A DNA stretch of 64,000 nucleotides, taken from positions 15,536-79,535 of the forward strand of contig CAZAOG010000001.1 of assembly GCA_964486645.1 (NCBI GenBank). The letters are read 5' to 3'. The position numbers and the translations under genes are program-made. Source of the stretch: GCA-002790365 sp964486645 (GTDB lineage: Bacteria; Bacteroidota; Ignavibacteria; Ignavibacteriales; Ignavibacteriaceae). Below, piece by piece: positions 32,730-42,986 of this stretch; position 1 is the first letter of the stretch, and the number at the start of each line of letters is the position of its first letter. The notes beneath the pieces are model-generated. The model searched no databases. It saw only the letters and a list, made by a program, of their open reading frames with translations, and had not been told where the DNA came from.

Positions 32730-34253
32730 TTACTTTAAAGTTACATTTTGACGTTGAAAAACCTGCTCGATAACTTTATGAGTAGATTTTTTTGAGACAT
32801 TTAGAAAAGTACTCGGATATATACCTATCCAAACAATAAAAATAAATATCGGGACTAAAACAAGCATCTCGCGTTTGTTCATATCTTTAAGTCCTTCCAA
32901 TTTAGGATTAGTAACTTTTCCGAAAACAACTCTCTGGTACATCCACAGCATATAAACAGCGGCAAAGATTACTCCCGAAGCTGCAAATACAGTATAAATC
33001 CAACTGTTTAATACCGGTGATTTAAATGAACCCACTAAAATTAAAAATTCGCCCACAAATCCGTTTAACCCGGGCAAACCTATTGATGAAAGTGAAGCAA
33101 ACATAAGTGCGAAAACGTAGAAAGGAACTATTTTGGCAAGTCCGCCGTATTCCGATATTTCCCTTGTATGCGTTCTTTCATAAATTACACCGACTAAAAG
33201 GAATAAAGCTCCGGTAGATAATCCGTGATTTACCATTTGAATGATCGAGCCTTGCAAAGATTCTGCAGTCATTGCAAAAATACCGAGAACAACAAAGCCT
33301 AAATGTGCAACGGAAGAATATGCCACAAGTTTTTTCATATCCTTTTGAACCATTGCCACAAGTGCCCCGTAAATTATTCCTATTACAGCAAGTACGGAAA
33401 TAAAAGGAGCAAAATAAATTGATGCTTCCGGAAATAACGGCAAATTAAATCTGACTAACCCGTACGTACCCATCTTCAGCAAAATGGCAGCAAGTATAAC
33501 ACTGCCTGCCGTAGGTGCTTCAGTGTGAGCGTCAGGAAGCCAGGTATGTAAAGGAAACAACGGTACTTTAATAGCAAAACTAAGAGCGAATGCCAAGAAC
33601 ATGTACAGCTGAATTGTACTTGGAATAGTAGGAGCTACTTTATATAATTCCGTTATATCCGTAGATAAATGTCCGAGAGAACTTGATGCATAAATTGCCA
33701 GCCAAATAATGGCAACCAGCATAAGTAAGCTGCCTACCATAGTATAAATAAAAAATTTAACGGATGCATAAATTCTTCTCTTGCCGCCCCAAATTCCGAT
33801 TATAAAGTACATCGGAATTAAAGTTATCTCCCAGAAAATGTAAAATAAGAAAAGATCCAGGGAAAGGAACACACCAATAATTCCTGTTTCTAAAAGAAGC
33901 ATAAAGAAAGTAAACTCTTTAACATTCTTCTTTATGCTTGACCAGCTTGAAATTAATGTAAGCGGCGTTATAAAAGTAGTGAGCAATAAAAGCAGCAGCG
34001 ACATTCCGTCCAAGCCCACAAAGAAACTTATATTTAAATTTGTAATCCAATTAAACTTAAATATAAACTGGAAGTCGCCGTTTTCAACATTAAAATTAAA
34101 ATAAAGAATTACTGAAAGAATGAAAGCAATAACAGATACCCCTAAGCCGAAGTATCTAATCAAATTTTCATTTTTTTTATTAAAAAATAAGAGAAGTACC
34201 GCGCCTAAAATAGGGACAAATAAAAGTATTGTAAGTATAATATTTGATTCCAT
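32730..34253 (-). CDS. nuoM: NADH-quinone oxidoreductase subunit M
   Basis: A 507-residue antiporter-like subunit of complex I with fourteen membrane segments. Signatures: FYIFWEITLIPMYFIIGIWGG, IKVPLFPLHTWLPDAHTEAPTAGSVILA, and KDMKKLVAYSSVAHLGFVVLG, all NuoM-type. The conserved Glu of FWEITL and Lys of the KVPLFPLHTW region belong to the proton channel. It follows nuoL by 4 bases. Confidence 0.96.
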   Translation of the reverse strand: MESNIILTILLFVPILGAVLLLFFNKKNENLIRYFGLGVSVIAFILSVILYFNFNVENGDFQFIFKFNWITNLNISFFVGLDGMSLLLLLLTTFITPLTLISSWSSIKKNVKEFTFFMLLLETGIIGVFLSLDLFLFYIFWEITLIPMYFIIGIWGGKRRIYASVKFFIYTMVGSLLMLVAIIWLAIYASSSLGHLSTDITELYKVAPTIPSTIQLYMFLAFALSFAIKVPLFPLHTWLPDAHTEAPTAGSVILAAILLKMGTYGLVRFNLPLFPEASIYFAPFISVLAVIGIIYGALVAMVQKDMKKLVAYSSVAHLGFVVLGIFAMTAESLQGSIIQMVNHGLSTGALFLLVGVIYERTHTREISEYGGLAKIVPFYVFALMFASLSSIGLPGLNGFVGEFLILVGSFKSPVLNSWIYTVFAASGVIFAAVYMLWMYQRVVFGKVTNPKLEGLKDMNKREMLVLVPIFIFIVWIGIYPSTFLNVSKKSTHKVIEQVFQRQNVTLK

Positions 34254-34257
34254 AAAA

Positions 34258-36195
34258 TTATAAAGTGAAAATTATCCAAAAAAGTGCTATTGCAATGCCG
34301 ACTGCCATTATCAACGCATAGAATTGTGCAATGCCGTTTTCTAATTTTCTTATTTTTACTGAAATAGAATTGATAATTGAGGCAGCACCGTTTACTGCTC
34401 CGTCAATAATTTTTGTATCGGTTATTTTCCAAAGCACTGATTCTGAAAAACGATAAATTGGTTTAACAATAGACCAATCGTAAAATTCGTCCACAAAATA
34501 TTTGTTCCATAAAATTTTGTAAATGCCGTTAAATCTATTTTTCATTTTATCTGCGAATGCAGGATTTTTCAGATAGATTTGCCTTGCAATTATTATACCT
34601 GCTATGGCTATTAAAACGGAGATAGTCATTAAAGTAATTTCAGTAGAGTTCGAATAAGTTTGATAGAGAGCTAATTTACTTTCGGCATTTCTAAAAATCG
34701 GTTCGAACCAATGTTCAAATTTGTTGCCGCCTTCTCCGGAAAACAATGCAGGTATTCCGATAAATCCGCCGATAGTTGCAAGCACGGCTAATGCAAATAA
34801 AGATAATGTCATCAATTTAGGTGATTCGTGCGGATGTTTATCTTTTTTAAATCTTTCTTTACCCATAAAAGTAAGATAAACAACTCTAAAGATATAAAAC
34901 GCCGTTAATAAGGCTGTAAATACGCCTATCCCCCAATATAATACATTCCCGTTTGCAAAAGAAAACCATAGAATTTCATCCTTACTGAAGAACCCGGATA
35001 ATGGAGGTATACCGGAGATAGCCAAGGACCCAATTACAAAAGTTACAAAAGTAGCGGGCATATATTTTTTTAGTCCGCCGTAATTTTGTATACTCTGTTC
35101 TTCGTGCATAGCGTGAATTATTGAACCGGCACCCAAAAAGAGGAGAGCTTTGAAAAATGCGTGTGTCATTAAATGAAATAAACCTGCGGAAAAAGCACCT
35201 ACTCCCAAAGCTAAAAACATATAGCCTAATTGAGATATTGTAGAATAAGCCAAGACCTTTTTAATATCATTTTGTACAAGACCTATCGTAGCTGCGAACA
35301 AAGCAGTGATAACGCCAACAACAGCAACAACAGTAAGTATTGCCGGCGCAGAAACAAATAAAATTGAAGACCTTGCAACCATATAAACCCCTGCAGTTAC
35401 CATAGTTGCGGCGTGTATTAAAGCGGAAACCGGTGTAGGACCCGCCATTGCATCAGGCAGCCAAACATAGAGAGGAATTTGTGCGGATTTACCTACAGCT
35501 CCTATAAATAAAAACAAAGCAATAAAATTAAATGTTGATTCCGGAATTCCGGGTGCACCTGCTCTTGCAAAAACTTCACCAAAATTTAAACTGCCGAATG
35601 TTAAATATATCAAGAACATTCCGAGCAGAAAGCCAAAATCACCAATTCTGTTTACTATAAATGCTTTTTTTCCGGCATCAGAAGTTGTACCTTTTTCAAA
35701 TTTTTTGTCATACCAAAATCCTATAAGAAGATAGGAAGACAAGCCTACGCCTTCCCAACCTAAGAAAAGCAGTACAAAATTATCTGCAAGTATAAGGTTC
35801 ATCATCATAAAGATGAACAAATTGAGATAAGCAAAAAATCTCCAAAAAGATTTGTCGCCGTGCATATAGCCGATTGAGTAAACATGAATAATGAATCCTA
35901 TGCCGGTAACAATCAAAGCCATAAATAAAGAAAGCTGGTCGACTTGATAGGCTATGTTAACGTTTAATGCGCCGGCATTAAGCCACGTAAAAAGTTCGAT
36001 TATATGTTCTCTGTTTTCAACGGGTAAAGATAATGTTTCGAAGAATGCAAAAAGAACGATAATAAAAGATATTCCTACCGCAGAACTGCCGATTATTCCA
36101 ATTATCTTTTCATTTTTAATTTTGCTTCCGAAAATCCCGTTTATAAGGAAACCGACTAAAGGAAGGAGAACCGTTAAATAAATTAATTCAATCAT
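34258..36195 (-). CDS. nuoL: NADH-quinone oxidoreductase subunit L
   Basis: A 645-residue subunit, the distal proton-pumping part of complex I. Signatures: FLGWEGVGLSSYLLIGFWYDK, KSAQIPLYVWLPDAMAGPTPVSALIHAATMV and NDIKKVLAYSTISQLGYMFLALG. The C-terminal extension (NRFNGIYKILWNKYFVDEFYDWS) is the lateral helix HL plus anchor that clamps the membrane arm. Full length. nuoK precedes it by 33 bases. Confidence 0.97.
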   Translation of the reverse strand: MIELIYLTVLLPLVGFLINGIFGSKIKNEKIIGIIGSSAVGISFIIVLFAFFETLSLPVENREHIIELFTWLNAGALNVNIAYQVDQLSLFMALIVTGIGFIIHVYSIGYMHGDKSFWRFFAYLNLFIFMMMNLILADNFVLLFLGWEGVGLSSYLLIGFWYDKKFEKGTTSDAGKKAFIVNRIGDFGFLLGMFLIYLTFGSLNFGEVFARAGAPGIPESTFNFIALFLFIGAVGKSAQIPLYVWLPDAMAGPTPVSALIHAATMVTAGVYMVARSSILFVSAPAILTVVAVVGVITALFAATIGLVQNDIKKVLAYSTISQLGYMFLALGVGAFSAGLFHLMTHAFFKALLFLGAGSIIHAMHEEQSIQNYGGLKKYMPATFVTFVIGSLAISGIPPLSGFFSKDEILWFSFANGNVLYWGIGVFTALLTAFYIFRVVYLTFMGKERFKKDKHPHESPKLMTLSLFALAVLATIGGFIGIPALFSGEGGNKFEHWFEPIFRNAESKLALYQTYSNSTEITLMTISVLIAIAGIIIARQIYLKNPAFADKMKNRFNGIYKILWNKYFVDEFYDWSIVKPIYRFSESVLWKITDTKIIDGAVNGAASIINSISVKIRKLENGIAQFYALIMAVGIAIALFWIIFTL

Positions 36196-36228
36196 ATAAA
36201 AGTTTTTTCAATATTCAATAATTAAAAA

Positions 36229-36534
36229 CTACCATTTTAGGATATTTATTTCATCTATATTTAATGTCTTCTTATTACGGAACATTGCAATTATTATTGC
36301 AAGTCCAATTGCTGCTTCGGCTGCGGCAACCGTCATTACAAAAAACACAAAAAGCTGTCCTACCGAATTACCTAAAAAGGATGAAAACGCGACCATGGAT
36401 AAATTAGCCGCATTCAACATCAGTTCGATAGACATAAATACCATTATTGCATTTCTTTTAACTAATACGCCAATTACCCCGACGATAAAAATAAATGCGC
36501 TAAGTATTAAATAATATTCAATTGGAATTTCCAT
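36229..36534 (-). CDS. nuoK: NADH-quinone oxidoreductase subunit K
   Basis: A 101-residue, three-helix subunit of complex I. The sequence has NAIMVFMSIELMLNAANLSMVAFS, where the Glu in helix 2 is the essential channel carboxylate, and FVMTVAAAEAAIGLAIIIAMFR with the second conserved Glu in helix 3. Six bases after nuoJ. Confidence 0.96.
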   Translation of the reverse strand: MEIPIEYYLILSAFIFIVGVIGVLVKRNAIMVFMSIELMLNAANLSMVAFSSFLGNSVGQLFVFFVMTVAAAEAAIGLAIIIAMFRNKKTLNIDEINILKW

Positions 36535-36540
36535 TTTATT

Positions 36541-37056
36541 CTATTCAAATTTCTTTTTTGCTAAAACAAGAGCTCCTATTGTAGCTGCTAATAATAAAAA
36601 ACCGGCAGCTTCAAACGGAAGTATGTAATTTGTAAATAATTGTTTACCTATCTCTTCAACAGTACCTGCTTTTACACTGGCTGCTACTGAAGCGTTATTT
36701 AAATTTCCGGGACTAATAAAGAAAATTAAATAAGCTAATTGCAGAAAGATAACAACCCCGACTATTAAAGCAAAAATCTTTATGGAAGGATTTGCTTTTA
36801 AAAATTTTTTTTCATTTTCCGGCTTCAACAGCATAATTACAAACAGGAACAATACCATAATTGCACCGGCATAAACAATAACTTGAACTACGGCAATAAA
36901 TTGTGCATTTAGTATTAAATACAAACCGGCAAGTCCTGCAAAATTTAATATCATAAATAATGCACTAATTACAAGGTTTCGCCCTGTCATCATCAGAACG
37001 GATGATATTGCTGAAACAGCACCAAATATTATAAATAAAACTACTTGTAAAGACAT
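36541..37056 (-). CDS. nuoJ: NADH-quinone oxidoreductase subunit J
   Basis: A 171-residue membrane subunit with five helices; VVQVIVYAGAIMVLFLFVIMLL is the family signature, including the pi-bulge helix linked to quinone-reduction coupling. It is the first complex I gene here, 23 bases after asnS. Subunits A-I are not in the window, so the complex is encoded in at least two loci. Confidence 0.94.
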   Translation of the reverse strand: MSLQVVLFIIFGAVSAISSVLMMTGRNLVISALFMILNFAGLAGLYLILNAQFIAVVQVIVYAGAIMVLFLFVIMLLKPENEKKFLKANPSIKIFALIVGVVIFLQLAYLIFFISPGNLNNASVAASVKAGTVEEIGKQLFTNYILPFEAAGFLLLAATIGALVLAKKKFE

Positions 37057-37079
37057 TTGTTTCTTAATTTAATTTTTAG

Positions 37080-38375
37080 TTATGGCGTTTTTCTATAAAT
37101 CATTCTCGGAAACGGAATTGTTTCTCTAATATGTTCCAAGCCGCAAATCCAACTTACAGTTCTTTCAAGTCCTAAACCAAAACCCGAATGCGGCACTGAC
37201 CCGTATCTTCTTAAATCCAAGTACCATTCAAAATGTTCTTGGGGAAGATCGTGTTCTTTTATTCTTTTAAGCAATAGATCATAATCATCTTCTCTTTGAC
37301 TGCCGCCGATAATTTCACCGTAACCTTCGGGGGCTAATACATCAACGGCTAACGCAAGTTTTTCATTTTCCGGATCTCTTTTCATGTAAAAAGCTTTTAC
37401 TTCAGCAGGGTAACGATGTACCATAACAGGCCGGTCGAATTGATTAGAAATTATTGTTTCATCAGCTCCGCCGAAGTCGTTGCCCCATTCAAAATCAACG
37501 CCGTTTTCTTTTAAAATGTTAACAGCTTCATCGTATGTAATTTTTGGCAAGGGAGCTTTTACATTTTGTAATAAAGCGGTATCCCTATCCAAAGTTTTTA
37601 ATTCACTTTCACAATCTTTTATTACGGTCTGAACAACATATTCCAAAAATTGTTCTGCTAAATCCATATCATCATTTAAGTCAGCGAAAGCTACTTCAGG
37701 TTCCACCATCCAAAATTCCGTAAGATGTCTTCTTGTTTTTGATTTTTCTGCGCGGAAAGTCGGCCCGAAATTATAAACCTTACCGAGCGCCATTGCATTG
37801 GCTTCTGCATATAACTGTCCGGATTGAGTTAAATAAGCCTTTCCCAAATCAAAATAGTCAGTTGCAAATAGGGTTGACGTTCCTTCGCAGGCAGAAGGAG
37901 TTAAAATAGGAGTATCGACTAATGTAAAACCGTTATTGTCAAAAAAGTCTCTGATAGCTTTTACAATTCTCGCTCTTACTTTTAATATAGCCGTCTGCTT
38001 ACTTGATCTCAGCCAAAGATGGCGGTGGTCCATTAAAAATTCTATACCATGATCTTTGGGAGTAATAGGGTAGTCGTGAGTTTCGCTAATAGTTTTTAAG
38101 TCCGAAGCATCAAGTTCATAACCCCCGGGTGAGCGGGGTTCTTTTTTAACTTTGCCTGTAACTTCGATTGAAGATTCCTGTCCTATTTTATCTGCGTTAT
38201 CAAAAACTTCTGCGGGAACGTTCCCCTTAAAATAGATACATTGAACAATACCCGAGCCGTCGCGCAATAATAAAAATTTTAATTTTCCGCTTGATCTTTT
38301 GTTATAAAGCCAGCCCTTTAAGGTGATTTCTTCACCGACGTGTTTTGATAAATCCTTAACTAAAATTTTCTGCAT
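37080..38375 (-). CDS. asnS: Asparaginyl-tRNA synthetase
   Basis: A 431-residue class IIb synthetase. The N-terminal OB fold binds the anticodon (VGEEITLKGWLYNKRSSGK). The catalytic core shows class II motif 1 (VRARIVKAIRDFFDNNGFTLVDTPILTPS), motif 2 (FRAEKSKTRRHLTEFWMVEPE) and motif 3 (GFGLGLERTVSWICG). The EGTSTLF segment and length fit AsnRS and not AspRS. Its presence implies direct Asn-tRNA charging. It lies between the Rieske gene and nuoJ and may share a transcript with the complex I genes. Confidence 0.94.
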   Translation of the reverse strand: MQKILVKDLSKHVGEEITLKGWLYNKRSSGKLKFLLLRDGSGIVQCIYFKGNVPAEVFDNADKIGQESSIEVTGKVKKEPRSPGGYELDASDLKTISETHDYPITPKDHGIEFLMDHRHLWLRSSKQTAILKVRARIVKAIRDFFDNNGFTLVDTPILTPSACEGTSTLFATDYFDLGKAYLTQSGQLYAEANAMALGKVYNFGPTFRAEKSKTRRHLTEFWMVEPEVAFADLNDDMDLAEQFLEYVVQTVIKDCESELKTLDRDTALLQNVKAPLPKITYDEAVNILKENGVDFEWGNDFGGADETIISNQFDRPVMVHRYPAEVKAFYMKRDPENEKLALAVDVLAPEGYGEIIGGSQREDDYDLLLKRIKEHDLPQEHFEWYLDLRRYGSVPHSGFGLGLERTVSWICGLEHIRETIPFPRMIYRKTP

Positions 38376-38470
38376 TTAGGAATAATATTTATTAAAAATT
38401 GACTTGTTAATATAAAGAGAGGTAAAAATAAAAGCAAAGAGAGTTAGGAAAACAAGCCATTAAATTTATC

Positions 38471-38944
38471 CTAAGCTGCTAATACAGATACATAAACTTT
38501 ACCGTTTTTCACATTCACTTTATATGGAGCTAAGGGTCTTGGCGGAGGTCCCGCAATGTTTATACCCTGTAAATTATAATGACCGTTATGGCAGGCACAC
38601 CAAATATGAGCGAAATCTTCTCTATATTGAACGGTGCAACCCAAATGTGTACATATTGCAGTAAATGCTCTAAGTTCGCCTTCAGGTGTTTTTATTAAAA
38701 TCCCGGGCTCGTTACCAAAACGAAATATTTTTCCGCTGTTAGGTTTTAAATCATCAACCTTTCCTACTTCTACGCTTGTAGGTTTGGGTGTTACATCTTT
38801 TGGAGGTATTAAATATTTATAAATCGGATATATGATGAAAGTAAGAAAGATGCCGGAGACTGTGGTTAATATAGTGTTTAAAAAACTACGTCTTGTTTCA
38901 AGTTTTGGTTTGTCCTCATTTTTTTCCATTTGAATTTTCCCCAT
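38471..38944 (-). CDS. Rieske 2Fe-2S protein with Tat signal
   Basis: A ~157-residue protein with an N-terminal twin-arginine anchor (TRRSFLNTI, then a membrane segment near residues 30-48) and a C-terminal Rieske domain with ICTHLGCTV and CACHNGHYNLQG (C-x-H and C-x-x-H cluster ligands; both outer cysteines for the disulphide present). Such proteins serve cytochrome bc/b6f complexes, but no cytochrome b gene is adjacent, so it may be an orphan Rieske subunit. The ATG at 38929 has a better ribosome site (GGGG) than 38944. Confidence 0.88.
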   Translation of the reverse strand: MGKIQMEKNEDKPKLETRRSFLNTILTTVSGIFLTFIIYPIYKYLIPPKDVTPKPTSVEVGKVDDLKPNSGKIFRFGNEPGILIKTPEGELRAFTAICTHLGCTVQYREDFAHIWCACHNGHYNLQGINIAGPPPRPLAPYKVNVKNGKVYVSVLAA

Positions 38945-39198
38945 TCTAATTATTTTAATTTTATATTTTAATTATTTTTTGCAAAAGTATTCAATATTTT
39001 TTTCCGCAATTTTCTACTTTACAAAATTCATAATTAAGTTTAATGGAATATATTTTTATAGGTTTTCCCTTTAAATTATTTAACACAATATTTTAGTACA
39101 AAAATATTTTTCAATCATTATTTTAAATATAATAAAATTTGATCCTCCATATTTTTATTTTATCAATTCCATTTCGCCTGAGCTATTCAGCTTGAAAA

Positions 39199-39768
39199 TT
39201 AATTTACAATTGATTTTAACCCGGATTCTTTACCGGCGGAATTATCTTTGAACATGATTTGAACATCGACGATAACGGACTTATCTATTGCCGAAAGCGC
39301 GGGACAGCATTCAATAGATGAATTTTTTATTCTCATCAACTCGGTTTTTGTTGCATTACTATCAACGGTTATATACAGTTTAATTTCTTCAATTTTCGGT
39401 TCGTTGCTTAAACTATAGAAATATGAATAATTAAATTTACCTTCTATTTTAACCGATAAACTTTTTAAAACCACATCGTTTATCGATGCACTAATTACAT
39501 AACTGCTGGCAAAACAGCTTACTATACCAAATAGAAAATATTTTAAAGGTTCGGGATATTTGTCTGACCCGCCCAAAAAATTCGGATTATCGCTGACTAC
39601 ATTCTGCACACTGTTTTTATACTTTAACGATGAAATAAACTGACCGTTATCGTCTTCGAAGTTCCAATATCCTTTAACAGAAATTATTTTATATGCCAAA
39701 TCTACGTTTGTATAAATTTCTTTTTCTGCTTTATATATCTCATCAATATCAATATTATTAATTTTCAT
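39199..39768 (-). CDS. OsmC/Ohr-family protein
   Basis: A 189-residue protein judged to be OsmC-like. The second half carries the two cysteines in the family positions: FGIVSCFASSYVISASI (first Cys in the central helix) and SSIECCPALSAI (second Cys), with a strand KSLSVKIEGKFNYSYF between them. OsmC proteins reduce organic hydroperoxides by a thiol mechanism. The long N-terminal ~60 residues are less typical. Its place at the start of the metal region could reflect oxidative stress linked to copper, an inference only. Confidence 0.7.
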   Translation of the reverse strand: MKINNIDIDEIYKAEKEIYTNVDLAYKIISVKGYWNFEDDNGQFISSLKYKNSVQNVVSDNPNFLGGSDKYPEPLKYFLFGIVSCFASSYVISASINDVVLKSLSVKIEGKFNYSYFYSLSNEPKIEEIKLYITVDSNATKTELMRIKNSSIECCPALSAIDKSVIVDVQIMFKDNSAGKESGLKSIVN

Positions 39769-39837
39769 AATATAGCCTCTTATTATTTCATCATTTTAAA
39801 TAAGAGTGTAGAAATTATTTTTTTATTTAATTATTAA

Positions 39838-40215
39838 TTATTCAATTATTAATTTTCCATGCAGCATTCCCATCCCGCATTGGAAATTATATTCACCGGG
39901 TTTATCTATTTTTAGATCTACCGGAATAGTTTTAAAAGGCGTTAACGTTGCCTTTACACCTAAATCAGAAAAGATTACATCTTCGGAACAAGCCGCCGTT
40001 TCTTCTCTGATAAAATTTAGTTTAATAGGTTTACCTGCCTCAAAAATTAATACATCCGGAGTGTAGCCGCCTTTTACTTTTATTACGGCTTCCTGCAATC
40101 CGCTTTCGGATGATTGAATTTTTACGGCTTTCTTTTCCGAGAACCAAAAATACCATGCAACTAAAATTGAAAGACCTATTCCAACTACTATTACTAATAT
40201 TTGATCTATTGCCAT
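39838..40215 (-). CDS. Membrane-anchored cupredoxin-like protein
   Basis: A 125-residue protein with one N-terminal membrane anchor (residues ~5-24) and a cupredoxin-like domain (GGYTPDVLIFEAGKPIKLNF, TAACSEDVIFSDLGV, PGEYNFQCGMGMLHGKLIIE). A Cys (ACSED) and the C-G-M-G-M-L-H cluster at the end are likely copper ligands. Domains of this form commonly accompany CopA ATPases and could deliver or receive copper in the periplasm. It lies 31 bases downstream of copA and is probably in its operon. Confidence 0.8.
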   Translation of the reverse strand: MAIDQILVIVVGIGLSILVAWYFWFSEKKAVKIQSSESGLQEAVIKVKGGYTPDVLIFEAGKPIKLNFIREETAACSEDVIFSDLGVKATLTPFKTIPVDLKIDKPGEYNFQCGMGMLHGKLIIE

Positions 40216-40246
40216 TGTATCAACTCCTATTTTCTTTTATTGCAGG

Positions 40247-42925
40247 TTAACTAATTTTTGGTTTATATTTTCGTAATCTGTTTGCGTTAGTTACCACTGT
40301 AACAGAACTAAATGCCATAGCAGCTCCGGCAAGCAGCGGAGAAAGTAAAATACCAAAGAACGGATACAACAAACCTGCTGCAATCGGCAGACCTAATCCG
40401 TTATAAAAGAATGCGCCGAATAAATTTTGTTTAATATTTTTCATCGTAGCTTTAGAAAGTTGTATGGCAAGGACAACTCCTTTTAAGCTTCCTTTGATCA
40501 ACGTTATATCGGAAGCTTCGATTGCAACGTCCGTACCGGTTCCAATTGCCAAACCTATATCGGCTTGAGCCAATGCAGGGGCATCGTTAATACCGTCACC
40601 GACCATAGCAACTACTTTACCTTCATTCTGCAGCTTTTGAACATTCATCGCTTTATCTTCGGGTAATACCTCGGCAAACACTCTGTCAACGCCTACTTCT
40701 TTTGCAATTGCATTGGCGGTTCTTGTATTGTCGCCTGTTATCATAACCACTTCAAGTCCGAGCTTTTTAAGTTGAGCAATTGCTTCTTTTGAATCTTCTT
40801 TTACAATATCGGCAACTGCTATAATCCCTGCGGCTTTTCCGTCAATTGCAATAAACATTGGAGTCTTACCGTTATCTGCTAATTCTATACTTCTATGTTC
40901 CAGGTCACCCAGTTCAATTGAAAATTTGTTCATCATTTTCAAATTACCGAGCAGCATTTTTTTATCGTTAACAATTGCTTCCACACCATGACCGGGGACG
41001 GCATTAAATTCTTTAGGATCGTAAAATTTAAGTCCTTTACTTTCCGCACCGTTGACAATTGCTTCGCCAAGCGGATGTTCGGAAGCTTTTTCAACACTTG
41101 CGCTAAGCGAAAGGACTTCTTCTTCGTTAAATCCGTTCGTTGTAATAACATCCGTAAGTGTAGGTTTCCCTTCCGTAATTGTTCCCGTTTTGTCCAAAAC
41201 AATTGTATTAAGTTTTTGAGCTGTTTCAAGAGCATCACCGCTTCTAATTAAAATTCCGTTTTCGGCACCTTTACCTACACCTACCATCAAGGACATAGGC
41301 GTGGCAAGACCTAAAGCACAAGGGCAAGCTATCACCAGTACGGTAACAAAGGTAATGAGAGCGTAAATTAAATTAGGACTCGGTCCGAAGACGTACCAAA
41401 TAACAAAAGTAAAAATTGCAATAATCATTACCCCGGGTACAAAATAACCTGCCACTTTGTCTACTATTTTCTGGATAGGAGCTTTTGAACTTTGTGCTTG
41501 TTCTACCAATTGAATTATTTGTGATAAAGCGGTGTCTTTTCCAACTTTTGTTGTTTTAAATTTAAAGGATCCCGTCTTATTTATTGTACTGCCAATTACT
41601 TCATCGTTAATGTTTTTTTCAACGGGTATAGCTTCGCCCGTAATCATGGATTCATCTATTGAAGAGGAACCTTCTACTATCACACCATCAACGGGTATTT
41701 TTTCACCCGGTCTGACAACAACAATATCATCAAGTACAACTTCTTCAACGGGAATATCCATTTCTTTTCCGCCTCTAAGTACCCGCGCTGTTTTTGCCTG
41801 CAAGCCCATAAGTTTTTTAATCGCTTCTGAACTTTTACCTTTTGCCCTTATCTCCAACGCCATACCCAAGACAACAAGAGCTACAACAACAAATATTACG
41901 TCAAAAAATTGATCCGCAAGTTCTTTGGCCGGAAATATACTTGGAAAGTACGTTGCAACCGCGGAATAAATCCAGGCCGCCGAAATACCCGTAGCAATTA
42001 AGGTGTGCATATTGGCTGATCTATTTTTAAATGCAGCCCAAGCACCGGTATAGAATTGAGAGCCTGACCAAAACATTACGGGTAAACTTAAAATGCTCAT
42101 TGCTACCCATATATACCATAAAGTTATAGAACCAATTTGAAATTGCTCAGGCAAATTCCAAACGGAAGGATAACTAAAAAATATTACGGGCAGGGATAAA
42201 GCACCGGCAAAAATAAATTTCTGCATCAATGTTTTATATTCTTTTTCTCTCGCTACCTGGTTTTCGTCTACAGGTTCATCTTTTTCTGTTTTTGCGTCTA
42301 CTTGTTTTCCGGGTTTTACGCCGGAAGTATCGTAGGTTTTATATCCAAGTTTTTCTATAACATTTTTTACTTCGACAATATCAATTGTTCCGGGTATATA
42401 TTTTATAATTGCCGTATTTGTACCAAGGTCTACACTGGCTGAAAGCACACCGCCGGTTTTTGATAACTCTTTTTCAATTTTAGTAACACAAGAAGCACAA
42501 TGCATCTCGCCAATACCTAATTTTAATACAGAAAATCCCGTTTGGTAGCCTGCTTTTTTGATAGCAGAAAGAATTTCTCCGGTTTTTACTTCATTATTAT
42601 CAAATTCGATGTGTGCTTTTTCAGTGGCAATGTTCACCGAAGCAATATCGATACCAGGTAATTTCTTTATTTCTTTTTCTATTGTAGGAATGCAAGAGCT
42701 GCAATGAATACCTATGATCGGTATATCAATTTTCCCTTTTCCTTCACTGTTTATACTATATGTCGCTTTTTGTTTTTCTTCAGGTTTATTAGAATATTTT
42801 TCCGGTTCGGCAGTAAATTTTGTTTTGCAAGATTCAGAGCAAAACTCAATTTTCTCACCTTCCACCTCAACAAAAAACTGGGATGGGGATTCTACATCCA
42901 TTCCGCATACGGGATCTTTGGCCAT
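40247..42925 (-). CDS. copA: Copper-exporting P1B-type ATPase with YHS and two HMA domains
   Basis: An 892-residue copper pump. Order: YHS domain (AKDPVCGMDV...FCSESCKTKF, residues 1-44), two HMA metal-binding domains with GIHCSSC (about residue 75) and GEMHCASC (about residue 140), then eight membrane helices with the Cu(I) motif CPC at 534-536, the phosphorylation site DKTGT (Asp578), ASEHPLGEAI (HP motif) and GDGINDAPAL near the hinge. The ATP-driven exporter moves Cu(I) from cytoplasm to periplasm. ATG start with a GGAGG-like site. An N-terminal YHS on a CopA is less usual than the HMA pair. Confidence 0.95.
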   Translation of the reverse strand: MAKDPVCGMDVESPSQFFVEVEGEKIEFCSESCKTKFTAEPEKYSNKPEEKQKATYSINSEGKGKIDIPIIGIHCSSCIPTIEKEIKKLPGIDIASVNIATEKAHIEFDNNEVKTGEILSAIKKAGYQTGFSVLKLGIGEMHCASCVTKIEKELSKTGGVLSASVDLGTNTAIIKYIPGTIDIVEVKNVIEKLGYKTYDTSGVKPGKQVDAKTEKDEPVDENQVAREKEYKTLMQKFIFAGALSLPVIFFSYPSVWNLPEQFQIGSITLWYIWVAMSILSLPVMFWSGSQFYTGAWAAFKNRSANMHTLIATGISAAWIYSAVATYFPSIFPAKELADQFFDVIFVVVALVVLGMALEIRAKGKSSEAIKKLMGLQAKTARVLRGGKEMDIPVEEVVLDDIVVVRPGEKIPVDGVIVEGSSSIDESMITGEAIPVEKNINDEVIGSTINKTGSFKFKTTKVGKDTALSQIIQLVEQAQSSKAPIQKIVDKVAGYFVPGVMIIAIFTFVIWYVFGPSPNLIYALITFVTVLVIACPCALGLATPMSLMVGVGKGAENGILIRSGDALETAQKLNTIVLDKTGTITEGKPTLTDVITTNGFNEEEVLSLSASVEKASEHPLGEAIVNGAESKGLKFYDPKEFNAVPGHGVEAIVNDKKMLLGNLKMMNKFSIELGDLEHRSIELADNGKTPMFIAIDGKAAGIIAVADIVKEDSKEAIAQLKKLGLEVVMITGDNTRTANAIAKEVGVDRVFAEVLPEDKAMNVQKLQNEGKVVAMVGDGINDAPALAQADIGLAIGTGTDVAIEASDITLIKGSLKGVVLAIQLSKATMKNIKQNLFGAFFYNGLGLPIAAGLLYPFFGILLSPLLAGAAMAFSSVTVVTNANRLRKYKPKIS

Positions 42926-42986
42926 GGCGACCTCCTTTTAATATTAAAAAAGTATTGTTAATTCAATACCAAAATATCAAACTGTT

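Noticed and set aside
34705..34730. GGTTCGAACC-like sequence as a possible tRNA T-arm
   Set aside because: It is inside nuoL and no acceptor or anticodon stem can be built around it. No tRNA was found elsewhere.
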